Assembly (NCBI GenBank): GCA_002374055.1
Contig: DFLA01000026.1
Span: 1-28,027 of the forward strand
Source: Caryophanales bacterium UBA3631
Lineage (GTDB): Bacteria > Bacillota_I > Bacilli_A > RF39 > UBA660
DNA length: 28,027 nucleotides
Reading direction: 5' to 3'
Shown: piece by piece, positions 7,350 through 14,637 of the stretch
Position numbering within the stretch: position 1 is the first letter of the stretch
Layout: every line of letters begins with the position of its first letter
Notes under the pieces: generated by a model
Seen by the model: only the letters and a program-made list of their open reading frames with translations
Database searches by the model: none
Told to the model about the DNA's origin: nothing
Made by a program: the position numbers and the translations under genes

Positions 7350-8093
7350 ATGGTTGATACTCATTGTCATATTTTTCGTTCTGATTATCCTGATTTAGAT
7401 GATGTAATAAAAAAAATGGGTGATAATATAATTATAGTGAGTGGATGTGATGATTTAACAAACAGGGAAGTAATTGATTTATGTTCTCGCTATGATAATG
7501 TTTATGGTACTTTGGGTATTCATCCTGAAAATGTAGGAGAATCTTATGATTTGGATTTTATAATTGATCATGTTAATGATTCTAAGATAGTTGGAATTGG
7601 TGAAATTGGTCTTGATTATTATTATACTAAGGATAATCGTGATGCTCAGATTGATTTGTTTTGCAGACAAATTGAGATTGCTTTAGAATTTAATAAGCCT
7701 ATTGTTGTTCACAGTAGGGATGCAATTGAGGATACTTATAATATTATTAAAAAGTATAATATAGGCAGTATGACTGATATTCATTGTTTTTCTTCTTCTT
7801 TTGAAATGGCCAAACTTTTTGTTGGTCTTGGATGTAAGTTGGGTATTGGAGGTGTTTTAACTTTTAAGAATTCTTCTAAGTTAAAAGAGGTTGTTTCAAA
7901 TATTGATATTAGTAATTTTCTTCTTGAAACGGATAGTCCTTATTTAACTCCTGAACCTTTTAGGGGTAAGAGAAATGAGCCTTATAATATTATTTATGTT
8001 GCTCGTATGATTTCTGAGATTAAGAATATTAGTTTTGATGAAGTGCTAAGAATTACCAGTAAAAATTCTTATGATTTGTTTGATTTTAGATAG
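7350..8093 (+). CDS. tatD: TatD-family metal-dependent hydrolase / DNase
   Basis: A TIM-barrel amidohydrolase-type nuclease; TatD proteins are 3'-5' exonucleases implicated in DNA repair and turnover. Metal-binding motifs appear in order: VDTHCH (residues 2-7), GEIGLDYYY with the bridging glutamate, VHSRDA, DIHCFSS, and ETDSPYLTP near the end. The 247-residue length is typical. The start is taken as ATG 7350, with GGAGG at 7340-7344, giving the usual M-V-D-T-H-C-H N-terminus; an upstream GTG at 7338 is less likely. In B. subtilis the homologue (yabD) sits between metS and yabE, as here. The exact biological substrate is not settled for the family. Confidence 0.95.
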   Translation: MVDTHCHIFRSDYPDLDDVIKKMGDNIIIVSGCDDLTNREVIDLCSRYDNVYGTLGIHPENVGESYDLDFIIDHVNDSKIVGIGEIGLDYYYTKDNRDAQIDLFCRQIEIALEFNKPIVVHSRDAIEDTYNIIKKYNIGSMTDIHCFSSSFEMAKLFVGLGCKLGIGGVLTFKNSSKLKEVVSNIDISNFLLETDSPYLTPEPFRGKRNEPYNIIYVARMISEIKNISFDEVLRITSKNSYDLFDFR

Positions 8094-8140
8094 TATATTG
8101 TGATAAGATATTTCCGTTTTTAATGTTGAGGTGAAATATA

Positions 8141-8821
8141 ATGTTTTCTAAATTCTTTACAATGAAAAAGGTTTTTACTTTTTTGTTTTTATCATCTATT
8201 TCATTTATAGGAATTAATTTAAGTAGTGATGTAATTGTTTTTGATAATAGTTTAGATAAAACTTCTAATCTTTCTATTGTTCCTGTTTCTTATGATGTTG
8301 AGACTCGTTATAGTGATGATTTATTATATGGTGAGGAAAGAGTTATAAGGGATGGGAGAGATGGATATGTTTTGTCTGATTCTGGAGCAGTTGTTGTTGA
8401 ACCTATTAATAAGTTAGTTGAAATTGGTAGGGGACCGGTATCTATTTCTTATGGTTCTACTACAGGATATGGCGCTGATTGTGTTGGATGTAGTGGTAAT
8501 GTTTCTTGTTCTACTTCTTCTGGTGTGCATAATTTAATTACTGATGGTATTTATTATAATGATTCTAAGTATGGTAATCTTAGAATTATTGCAGCCGATA
8601 ATAGTTTATTTCCTTGTGGTACTGTTATGTCTGTTGATAATGGTGTTATGGATTCTTTTATGGCTATTGTTCTTGATACTGGTGGCGCTATGAGAAGTGC
8701 TTGGAGTAATGGTGATATTTTGATTGATATTGCTTTTAGTTATGAGAATTCTGATGGAATTAATAGTGCTACTAATAAGAGTGGTAGTGTAAAGTTTAAG
8801 GTATATAGAAAAGGTTGGTAG
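8141..8821 (+). CDS. Secreted or anchored G5/3D-domain cell-wall protein (YabE-like)
   Basis: A probable peptidoglycan-acting protein exported by an N-terminal membrane segment or signal (about residues 10-27). A G5-like half-domain follows (about 48-85: VETRYSDDLLYGEERVIRDG). The C-terminal 3D domain is named for three aspartates, seen here in AADNSLFPCGT, LDTGGAMRSA and GDILID; its fold resembles the lytic transglycosylase MltA. At 226 residues it is about half the length of B. subtilis YabE and lacks the DUF348 repeats. Between the modules lies an unusual cysteine group (C-X2-C-X4-C in a Gly/Ser stretch), plus a Cys inside the 3D motif; these may form disulfides outside the cell. The ribosome site GAGGTG (8128-8133) favours ATG 8141 over the internal ATG 8162. 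Its position after tatD matches yabE. Confidence 0.85.
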   Translation: MFSKFFTMKKVFTFLFLSSISFIGINLSSDVIVFDNSLDKTSNLSIVPVSYDVETRYSDDLLYGEERVIRDGRDGYVLSDSGAVVVEPINKLVEIGRGPVSISYGSTTGYGADCVGCSGNVSCSTSSGVHNLITDGIYYNDSKYGNLRIIAADNSLFPCGTVMSVDNGVMDSFMAIVLDTGGAMRSAWSNGDILIDIAFSYENSDGINSATNKSGSVKFKVYRKGW

Positions 8822-8830
8822 CTATATATC

Positions 8831-8859
8831 TTTATTTTTTTAAATTTTTATGTTATAAA
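8831..8859 (+). promoter_or_regulatory. Candidate promoter of the PrsW-like gene
   Basis: Extended -10 TGtTATAAA (8851-8859) with a weak TTTATT at 8831-8836 (17-bp spacing). Confidence 0.45.
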
Positions 8860-8875
8860 TTAGTTGGTGGATTAT

Positions 8876-9574
8876 ATGAGAGAATTGTTGTTATTATTTG
8901 TATCTATTTTACCGGTTTATTTAATTGGACGATATATTTATAATAAGGATAGAGATAAGGAACCTGTTGGTTTGTTGGCTAAGCTTTTTTTATCTGGTAT
9001 AGGGTCATTTATTTTAACTCTTATTTTAACTTTGTTAATTGGTGTTTTTATACCAAGTTTGATTTATGATGATTTTAATCTTGATATGTTCAGTTTGTTT
9101 ATTCATGTTTTTTTTGGTATTGCTTTGATTGAGGAGTTTTCTAAATGGATTTTTGTTTATAAATTATCTTATAATAATGTTGAGTATGATCAAGTTTATG
9201 ATATGATTGTTTATTCTGTTTTTGTTGCTATAGGGTTTGCTTGTATTGAAAATGTTTTTTATGTTTTTGAAAATGGATTAGGTGTTGGTATTATTAGAGG
9301 ATTATTATCTGTTCCTGGTCATGCTTGTGATGGTGTTTTTATGGGGTATTATTTATCTATGTCTAAGTATGTTTCGTCTGATACTGATTTAAAGAAGCAT
9401 TATTTATTTATGAGTTTATTTATTCCTGTTTTTTTACATTCTTTTTATGATTTTTGTTTGTTTTCTGAAAAATATGTTTTTATTGTTGTGTTTATATTTT
9501 TTATTATTTTTCTTTACAGGATATCTTATAAGAAGGTTAAGATTATGTCTAATGCAACTACTAAATTTAAGTAG
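8876..9574 (+). CDS. PrsW-family intramembrane metalloprotease
   Basis: Family members are glutamic-type/metallo intramembrane proteases; B. subtilis PrsW makes the first cut in the anti-sigma factor RsiW. The protein has 232 residues and about eight hydrophobic segments. Signature motifs: IEEFSKW (EExxK, from residue 85), IENVFYVF, PGHACDGVFMG and HSFYDF, which provide the conserved Glu, His and Asp residues of the family. The start ATG 8876 has GGTGG at 8866-8870; a TTG in frame at 8864 lies before this ribosome site and is unlikely. It occupies the place between the yabE-like gene and rsmA where rnmV is found in B. subtilis. No sigma/anti-sigma pair is next to it, so the substrate is unknown. 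Confidence 0.85.
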   Translation: MRELLLLFVSILPVYLIGRYIYNKDRDKEPVGLLAKLFLSGIGSFILTLILTLLIGVFIPSLIYDDFNLDMFSLFIHVFFGIALIEEFSKWIFVYKLSYNNVEYDQVYDMIVYSVFVAIGFACIENVFYVFENGLGVGIIRGLLSVPGHACDGVFMGYYLSMSKYVSSDTDLKKHYLFMSLFIPVFLHSFYDFCLFSEKYVFIVVFIFFIIFLYRISYKKVKIMSNATTKFK

Positions 9575-9588
9575 TTTATGTTTTTATG

Positions 9589-9617
9589 TTGATAGTTTTT
9601 ATATTATTTAGTATAAT
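9589..9617 (+). promoter_or_regulatory. SigmaA promoter of rsmA
   Basis: TTGATA (9589-9594), 17-bp spacer, TATAAT (9612-9617): near-consensus. Expected start about 9624. Confidence 0.85.
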
Positions 9618-9643
9618 TTTTATAGATTTTTGGAGATGGTTTA

Positions 9644-10477
9644 ATGGAGTATTCGCCTCGTAAGATGAATGAGTTGCTTGATAGTAATAATTTTAAGTTT
9701 AAAAAAAAGTTTGGTCAAAATTTTATAGTTGATCAAAATATCATTGATAAGATTATTGACTCTTCTGGTATTGATTCTAATACTATGGTTATTGAAATAG
9801 GTCCTGGAGCGGGTAGTTTGACTTATAAGTTGGCTTGTTCTAGTAAAAGTGTTTTGTGTTATGAGATTGATGAGTCTTTAAGGGGTATTTTATCTAGTAA
9901 TTTAAATGGTTTATCTAATGTTGATGTTAAGTTTTGTGATTTTTTAAATGCTGATTTAAATGTTGATTTGAAGGGATATTCTTATGATAAATTGTATGTT
10001 GTTGCAAATCTGCCTTATTATATTACTACTCCAATTATTATGAAGATTATTGAGGATAAGGTACCAGTAGATAAAATTGTTGTTATGGTTCAAAAGGAAG
10101 TGGGAGATAGGTTTAAGGCTTTACCTGGTTCTCGTGATTATGGTAGTTTGAGTATTTTTTTAAATTATTATTTTGATGTTGTAAAGTTGATGGATATAAG
10201 TCGTAATATTTTTATTCCTAAGCCTAATGTTGATAGTATTGTTGTTGAGTTTAGAAAGAAAAAAAATGTTTTTTCTTTAAAGGATGAGGATTTATTTTTT
10301 AAGTTGGTTCGTGATAGTTTTAGGCAAAAAAGGAAAACTCTTCGTAATAATTTACATGATTATGATTTGTCTGTTATTGAAGATGTTTTAGGGCGTTATG
10401 GTTATGATTTGAGTGTTCGTGCTGAGGCACTTAGTATTGATATATTTGTTGATATTGCTAATAATTTGACAAAATAG
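9644..10477 (+). CDS. rsmA: 16S rRNA dimethyladenosine transferase RsmA (KsgA)
   Basis: Dimethylates two adjacent adenosines in the helix 45 loop of 16S rRNA late in 30S assembly; loss gives kasugamycin resistance in model bacteria. N-terminal FGQNFIVDQNIIDKI is diagnostic. The Rossmann SAM site is EIGPGAGSLT, and the catalytic adenine-binding motif is NLPYYITTPI. The C-terminal helical domain includes FRQKRKTLRNNL. The 277-residue length is usual. The start ATG 9644 has a GGAGATGG ribosome site and its own strong promoter; the gene ends at a terminator directly after its stop. In B. subtilis ksgA follows rnmV, which is missing here. Confidence 0.97.
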   Translation: MEYSPRKMNELLDSNNFKFKKKFGQNFIVDQNIIDKIIDSSGIDSNTMVIEIGPGAGSLTYKLACSSKSVLCYEIDESLRGILSSNLNGLSNVDVKFCDFLNADLNVDLKGYSYDKLYVVANLPYYITTPIIMKIIEDKVPVDKIVVMVQKEVGDRFKALPGSRDYGSLSIFLNYYFDVVKLMDISRNIFIPKPNVDSIVVEFRKKKNVFSLKDEDLFFKLVRDSFRQKRKTLRNNLHDYDLSVIEDVLGRYGYDLSVRAEALSIDIFVDIANNLTK

Positions 10478-10496
10478 AACATTATATTTTTATATA
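10466..10496 (+). promoter_or_regulatory. Possible promoter of the symporter, inside the rsmA terminator
   Basis: A perfect -35 TTGACA (10466-10471) in the last codons of rsmA, with TTATAT (18-bp spacer) or TATATA (19-bp spacer) as -10. These bases also form the terminator stem. Spacing is not ideal and the leader would be only a few bases. Confidence 0.35.
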
Positions 10497-10505
10497 ATGT
10501 TTTTT
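10478..10505 (+). terminator. Intrinsic terminator of rsmA
   Basis: Perfect 10-bp stem (10478-10487 with 10492-10501), TTTT loop, and a T-run to 10505. It begins one base after the rsmA stop codon. Confidence 0.85.
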
Positions 10506-10514
10506 GGTGATAGA

Positions 10515-11756
10515 ATGTTATTAATTAATAGGTTTATATGGCTTTTTGTAATGGTTCTAATTATATTTTTTGGTATTTATTTTAGCGTTTGTTTAAAGGG
10601 AGTTCAATTTAAATTTCGTTCAATGTTTAAGTCTGTTTTTCATGGTAATTCTTCCTCTTTTGGTATTTTAATGACTTCTTTGGCAGGTCGTATTGGTGTG
10701 GGTAGTATTGCCGGTGTTTGTTTATCTATTTATATTGGTGGAGCTGGTTCTATTTTTTGGATGTGGGTTTCTACTTTTTTTTGTTCTATTATTACTTATT
10801 CTGAGGTTGTTTTAGGTGTTAAGTATAAATGTGGTGATTATGGCGGTCCTGCTTATTATATTCGTGATGGTATTGGTAATAAGTTTTTAGGTGGTATATA
10901 TTCTATTTTAATTATTGTTAGTTATATAGGATGTTTTTTGTGTATTCAGTCTAATACAATTACTAAGTCTGTTATTGGTTTATTTCCTTTTAGCCCTTAT
11001 GTTATTGGTTTATGCATTTCTATTATTACTTTTTTTTGTATTTATGGTGGTTTTAAGAGTATTGCTCGTGTTTGTAATAAGATTGTTCCTATTATGTGTT
11101 TGATTTATATTGGTTCTAGTGTTTTAGTTTTGATTTTTAATTATGATATGATTGGTGATGTTTTTTTTAATATTTTTAGTAATGCGTTTGATTTTAGCTC
11201 TTTTTTTGGTGGATTTATTCCTATGATTATTATTGGTATTCAACGTGGTATTTTTTCTAATGAGGCTGGTATTGGAACTAGTAGTATTGTTGCGTCTAGT
11301 GGTGATAGTAATGATTATAGGAGTCAGGGGTTTATTCAGGTATTTGGTGTTTATCTAACTACTTTAGTTATTTGTACAGCAACTGCAATTATCATTTTGT
11401 TTAGTGATTATTCTAGTTTTAGTTTTGGTAATATTAATGGTATTGAACTTGCGAGTCATGCTTTTAGTTATCATTTTGGAAATGTTGGTATTTATATTTT
11501 AGTTATTAGTGTTATACTTTTCAGTTTTTCGACTATTTTGACTGGTTATTATTATGGTGAGAGTAGTTTTAATTATTTTTTTGATAGAATTAATATTAAA
11601 TTTATTTATATTTTGAGAGTCATTACTTTGGTTATTTTGTTTCTTGGGTGTGTTTTACCTTCTAGTTTGATATGGGCATTTGTTGATATATTAGTTGGTA
11701 TTATGGTTATTATTAATATGTATGCTATATGGAAATTAAGAGATAAAATTGAGTAG
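10515..11756 (+). CDS. Sodium:alanine-type symporter (AGCS family)
   Basis: Imports alanine or glycine with Na+ in the better-studied members; the substrate here is inferred from family only. The protein has about ten membrane segments. AGCS hallmarks include SLAGRIGVGSIAGV near the N-terminus, YGGPAYYIRDGIG, and the strongly conserved QRGIFSNEAGIGTSSIVAS block. At 413 residues it is slightly short for the family (about 440-500), mostly through a short N-terminus and tail. ATG 10515 with GGTGA at 10506-10510 is preferred; an earlier in-frame ATG (10497) lies inside the rsmA terminator stem without a ribosome site. The short gap to ung suggests co-transcription with it. Confidence 0.9.
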   Translation: MLLINRFIWLFVMVLIIFFGIYFSVCLKGVQFKFRSMFKSVFHGNSSSFGILMTSLAGRIGVGSIAGVCLSIYIGGAGSIFWMWVSTFFCSIITYSEVVLGVKYKCGDYGGPAYYIRDGIGNKFLGGIYSILIIVSYIGCFLCIQSNTITKSVIGLFPFSPYVIGLCISIITFFCIYGGFKSIARVCNKIVPIMCLIYIGSSVLVLIFNYDMIGDVFFNIFSNAFDFSSFFGGFIPMIIIGIQRGIFSNEAGIGTSSIVASSGDSNDYRSQGFIQVFGVYLTTLVICTATAIIILFSDYSSFSFGNINGIELASHAFSYHFGNVGIYILVISVILFSFSTILTGYYYGESSFNYFFDRINIKFIYILRVITLVILFLGCVLPSSLIWAFVDILVGIMVIINMYAIWKLRDKIE

Positions 11757-11803
11757 TGTTTACTTTTTTCTTTTTTTGTTGTAGTATTTATTTTGGTGGT
11801 AGT

Positions 11804-12454
11804 ATGATTAATAAGAAGTGGGATATTGTATTAAAAGATGAGTTTAATAAGGACTATTTTAGGAAACTCGGTTGTTTTGTTAAAAGTGAGTATAAGAGGC
11901 ATATATGTTATCCTAAGTATAGCGATGTTTTTAATGCTTTAAGGTTTACTGATTATGATGAGGTAAAGGTTGTTATATTGGGTCAGGATCCTTATCATGG
12001 TGAAGGTGAAGCTCATGGATTATCTTTTTCTGTTCATGATGATGTAAAGCGTCCTCCTTCTTTGAATAATATTTTAAAGGAGTTATATAATGATTTGGGT
12101 GTTGTTAGAAATGGTAATGAATTGACTGATTGGGCTAAACAAGGTGTTCTTTTATTAAATAGTGTTTTGACTGTTGTTAAGGATACTCCTTTGTCTCATA
12201 AGGGTAAGGGTTGGGAAATTTTTACTGATAATATTATTAGCTATTTGAATGATAGGAAAGAACCAATTGTGTTTATTTTATGGGGTAGTTATGCAAGAAG
12301 TAAGAAAGAATTAATTACTAATAAGAATCATTTTATAATTGAAAGTGCGCATCCAAGTCCACTTTCTGCAAGTCGTGGTTTTTTTGGAAGTCATCCTTTT
12401 AGTAGAGCAAATGATTTTTTAGTTAAGAATGGTATTAGTCCGATAAAGTGGTGA
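11804..12454 (+). CDS. ung: Uracil-DNA glycosylase (family 1)
   Basis: Excises uracil from DNA, starting base-excision repair. The water-activating motif GQDPYHG begins at residue 60, with catalytic Asp62; the C-terminal HPSPLSASRGFFGSHPFSRAN block includes His183. The 216-residue length is usual. The start is ATG 11804 with GGTGG (11795-11799), 47 bases after the symporter. The frame is open further upstream (GTG 11756) but that part is a phenylalanine/cysteine-rich stretch without a ribosome site. It ends in TGA, which shows that TGA is a stop in this organism. Functionally paired with dut in the same window. Confidence 0.97.
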   Translation: MINKKWDIVLKDEFNKDYFRKLGCFVKSEYKRHICYPKYSDVFNALRFTDYDEVKVVILGQDPYHGEGEAHGLSFSVHDDVKRPPSLNNILKELYNDLGVVRNGNELTDWAKQGVLLLNSVLTVVKDTPLSHKGKGWEIFTDNIISYLNDRKEPIVFILWGSYARSKKELITNKNHFIIESAHPSPLSASRGFFGSHPFSRANDFLVKNGISPIKW

Positions 12455-12465
12455 TATGTAATTAA

Positions 12466-12494
12466 TTGTTGTAGTGTAGTGTTTTTGTTATAGA
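12466..12494 (+). promoter_or_regulatory. Possible promoter of the hydrolase-like gene
   Basis: TTGTTG (12466-12471), 17-bp spacer, extended -10 TGtTATAGA (12486-12494). The start would fall about 10 bases before the ATG, leaving little room for the ribosome site. Confidence 0.35.
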
Positions 12495-12510
12495 TTGAAA
12501 GGTGTTTAGC

Positions 12511-13215
12511 ATGGTTATAAAGGAATTTGGTAAAAATAATAAGAATGTAATTATTTTGTTACATGGTGGTGGATTGTCATGGTGGAATTATATGGAGGTT
12601 AGTAAGTTGTTGCAGAATGAGTATCATGTTATAGTTCCTATATTAGATGGGCATTCTGGCAGTGATAGTGATTTTGTATCTATTGAGAAAAATGCTGATG
12701 AAATAATTGAGTTTATAAATGATAATTATGGTGGGCAGATTTTATTAGAGATTTTATCTAAGAGTAGTGGTATTTGTGATTATGCTTTGATAGAAAGTGC
12801 GTTAGTTATTCCAATGAGGCTTACACATAAATTAATAGGTCCTTCTATTAAAATGTCTTATGGTCTTATATCTAAGAGGTGGTTTTCTAAATTACAGTTT
12901 AGGAGTCTTAAAATTAATAATAATTTGTTTGATTATTATTATGAAGATACAAAAAGTATATCTGTTGATAATATGATTTCTTTTTTAAAGGCAAATTCGG
13001 ATTATAATTATAAAGAAGGTCTATTAAATAATAAATGTTCTGTTTTGGTTGTTGTTGGTAGAAAAGAGCGTCCAATTATGATAAAATCGGCTGAATTGAT
13101 TAATGCTTTATTACCAAATAGTACGCTTAAGGTTTTAGATGGTTATTATCATGGTGATTTGAGTATAAATCATGCAGATCAATATGTTGAAATGATCAAG
13201 GATTTTATTAGATAG
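12511..13215 (+). CDS. Alpha/beta-hydrolase-fold protein apparently lacking the nucleophile elbow
   Basis: The fold is recognisable: strand plus oxyanion loop LLHGGGLSWWNY (near residues 17-30), VPILDGHSGS, later VLVVVGRKE, and GYYHGDLSINH carrying the expected catalytic His. In related hydrolases helix B is followed by a strand and the G-X-S-X-G nucleophile turn, then GGQI/GAQI. Here the chain runs FINDNYGGQILLEIL directly: the strand and the serine appear to be missing, while the frame is intact. It is therefore probably inactive as a serine hydrolase, or has another role. 234 residues; start ATG 12511 with GAAAGGTG upstream (12497-12504); a GTG at 12502 is less likely. The substrate is unknown. 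Confidence 0.7.
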   Translation: MVIKEFGKNNKNVIILLHGGGLSWWNYMEVSKLLQNEYHVIVPILDGHSGSDSDFVSIEKNADEIIEFINDNYGGQILLEILSKSSGICDYALIESALVIPMRLTHKLIGPSIKMSYGLISKRWFSKLQFRSLKINNNLFDYYYEDTKSISVDNMISFLKANSDYNYKEGLLNNKCSVLVVVGRKERPIMIKSAELINALLPNSTLKVLDGYYHGDLSINHADQYVEMIKDFIR

Positions 13216-13243
13216 TTTTTTTATCTGTATGTAAGGTGTTTTT

Positions 13244-13264
13244 CCACTTTAAAAGTGGTTTTTT
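13244..13264 (+). terminator. Intrinsic terminator after the hydrolase-like gene
   Basis: Stem CCACTT/AAGTGG (13244-13249 with 13253-13258), 3-nt loop, six Ts (13259-13264). The next -35 starts at 13266. Confidence 0.85.
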
Positions 13265-13265
13265 A

Positions 13266-13294
13266 TTGATAATTTTTGTTTTTTCTTTTATAAT
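13266..13294 (+). promoter_or_regulatory. SigmaA promoter of tilS-ftsH
   Basis: TTGATA (13266-13271), 17-bp spacer, TATAAT (13289-13294), identical hexamers and spacing to the rsmA promoter. Confidence 0.85.
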
Positions 13295-13316
13295 TATTGC
13301 TTAGAGGAGGTGCTAT

Positions 13317-14624
13317 ATGGATGAGGCTTATAGTTTTTTAGTTGATAGTGTTAGTGATAGTGTTATTGTTGCTTGCAGTGGTGGGCCTGATTCTATGGCA
13401 TTATTATCTTTAGTTGTTAAGTTAAAAAGTGAGACTGGTATTAAGGTAATTGTTGCGCATATTAATCATAATGTTCGTAGTGAGAGCGAGTCTGAAAAAG
13501 ATTTTGTTTATAATTATTGTTTAAAAAATGATTTGATTTTTGAGTATATGAAAATTGATAATTATGAAGGTTATAATTTTGAGAATGAGGCTCGTGATAG
13601 AAGGTATAGTTTCTTTGATAAATTGGTTAATAAGTATGATTGTAAGTATGTTTTGACTGCTCATCATGGTGATGATTTAATGGAAACTATTTTGATGCGT
13701 ATTGTTCGTGGGTCAACTTTATCAGGATATAGCGGATTTTCTCGTGTTAGTTCTAGGGAAGGTTATGTTATTCTTCGCCCATTGATTCATATGACTAAGG
13801 ATTGTATACTTAAGTATGATGATGATAATGGTATTGATTATGTTATTGATAAGACTAATTTTTTAGATGTTCATACTAGGAATAGGTATAGAAAGTATAT
13901 TTTGCCTGTTTTAAAGAATGAGGATACTAATGTTCATGATAAGTTTTATAAGTTTAGTAATATGTTAAGTGAATATGATAGTTTTATCGATAAATATGTT
14001 GATGGTATTTCTGATTTGTTAGTTGATGGAGTTTTGAATGTTTCTAATATTTTGAAATTTGATAAGATTATTATTTTTAGAATAATTGATAGAATGTTTG
14101 AATATTACTATGGTGATAAGTTATATTGTATTAATGATAAGCATGTAGAATTAGTTTATAATTTATTAATTTCTACTAAGCCTAATTGTTTTGTTTATTT
14201 GCCTATGGGTTTTAAGGGTGTTAGAAGTTATAATGAGTTTTATTTTGTTAAAAACATTAATAGTGAATGTTATGATTATGTCTTTCGCGATTTTGTTAAT
14301 TTACCTAACGGAAAAAATATTCAATTGGTTAAAAACACTAGCCTTAATACGAATAATGTGATAAGATTAAATAGTGCCGATATTGTTCTACCTTTACATG
14401 TTCGTACTCGTTTGTCGGGTGATATGATTTATGTGAAGGGACTTAATGGTAAAAAAAAGGTTAAGGATATTTTTATTGATTCAAAGATTCCTATGAGTGA
14501 TAGAGATGAATGGCCTATCGTTGTAGATGATAAAGGTTGTATTTTATGGATTCCTGGTCTTAAAAAGTCTAAATTTGATAGGAAAAACGATGAAAATTGT
14601 GATATAATACTAAGGTATTATTAG
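13317..14624 (+). CDS. tilS: tRNA-Ile lysidine synthetase TilS
   Basis: Converts the wobble cytidine of tRNA-Ile(CAU) to lysidine, using ATP and lysine, so that AUA is read as Ile rather than Met. This is essential, and heavily used in an AT-rich genome. The N-type ATP PP-loop is SGGPDS (residues 21-26), followed by VAHINHNVR and LTAHHGDD. The C-terminal substrate-binding domain carries SDRDEWPIV and ILWIPGLKKS. 435 residues, normal for the family. Strong ribosome site GAGGAGGTG, ATG 13317. It ends 13 bases before ftsH. In B. subtilis hprT lies between the two; no hprT is present here. Confidence 0.95.
   Translation: MDEAYSFLVDSVSDSVIVACSGGPDSMALLSLVVKLKSETGIKVIVAHINHNVRSESESEKDFVYNYCLKNDLIFEYMKIDNYEGYNFENEARDRRYSFFDKLVNKYDCKYVLTAHHGDDLMETILMRIVRGSTLSGYSGFSRVSSREGYVILRPLIHMTKDCILKYDDDNGIDYVIDKTNFLDVHTRNRYRKYILPVLKNEDTNVHDKFYKFSNMLSEYDSFIDKYVDGISDLLVDGVLNVSNILKFDKIIIFRIIDRMFEYYYGDKLYCINDKHVELVYNLLISTKPNCFVYLPMGFKGVRSYNEFYFVKNINSECYDYVFRDFVNLPNGKNIQLVKNTSLNTNNVIRLNSADIVLPLHVRTRLSGDMIYVKGLNGKKKVKDIFIDSKIPMSDRDEWPIVVDDKGCILWIPGLKKSKFDRKNDENCDIILRYY
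14600..14608 (+). promoter_or_regulatory. Possible internal promoter for ftsH at the end of tilS
   Basis: Extended -10 TGaTATAAT (14600-14608), 29 bases before the ftsH start. No good -35 at 16-18 bp; a TTGATA lies 22 bp upstream, too far for normal spacing. Confidence 0.35.
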
Positions 14625-14637
14625 AAAGGATGTTTAT

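Noticed and set aside
7479..7670. Minus-strand open frame inside tatD
   Set aside because: Shadow of tatD: an Ile/Asn-rich product with no ribosome site. The same holds for the minus-strand frame at 19399-19641 inside mscS.
7428..8093. CRISPR or other repeat array in the repetitive-looking T/G-rich sequence
   Set aside because: The apparent repeats are codon-bias echoes (GATGATGTT and similar) within coding sequence; there are no regularly spaced identical units here or elsewhere.
11804..12454. Mycoplasma-type code with TGA as Trp, suggested by the extreme AT content
   Set aside because: ung ends in TGA after TGG, and conserved tryptophans throughout are TGG; no frame needs TGA read-through.
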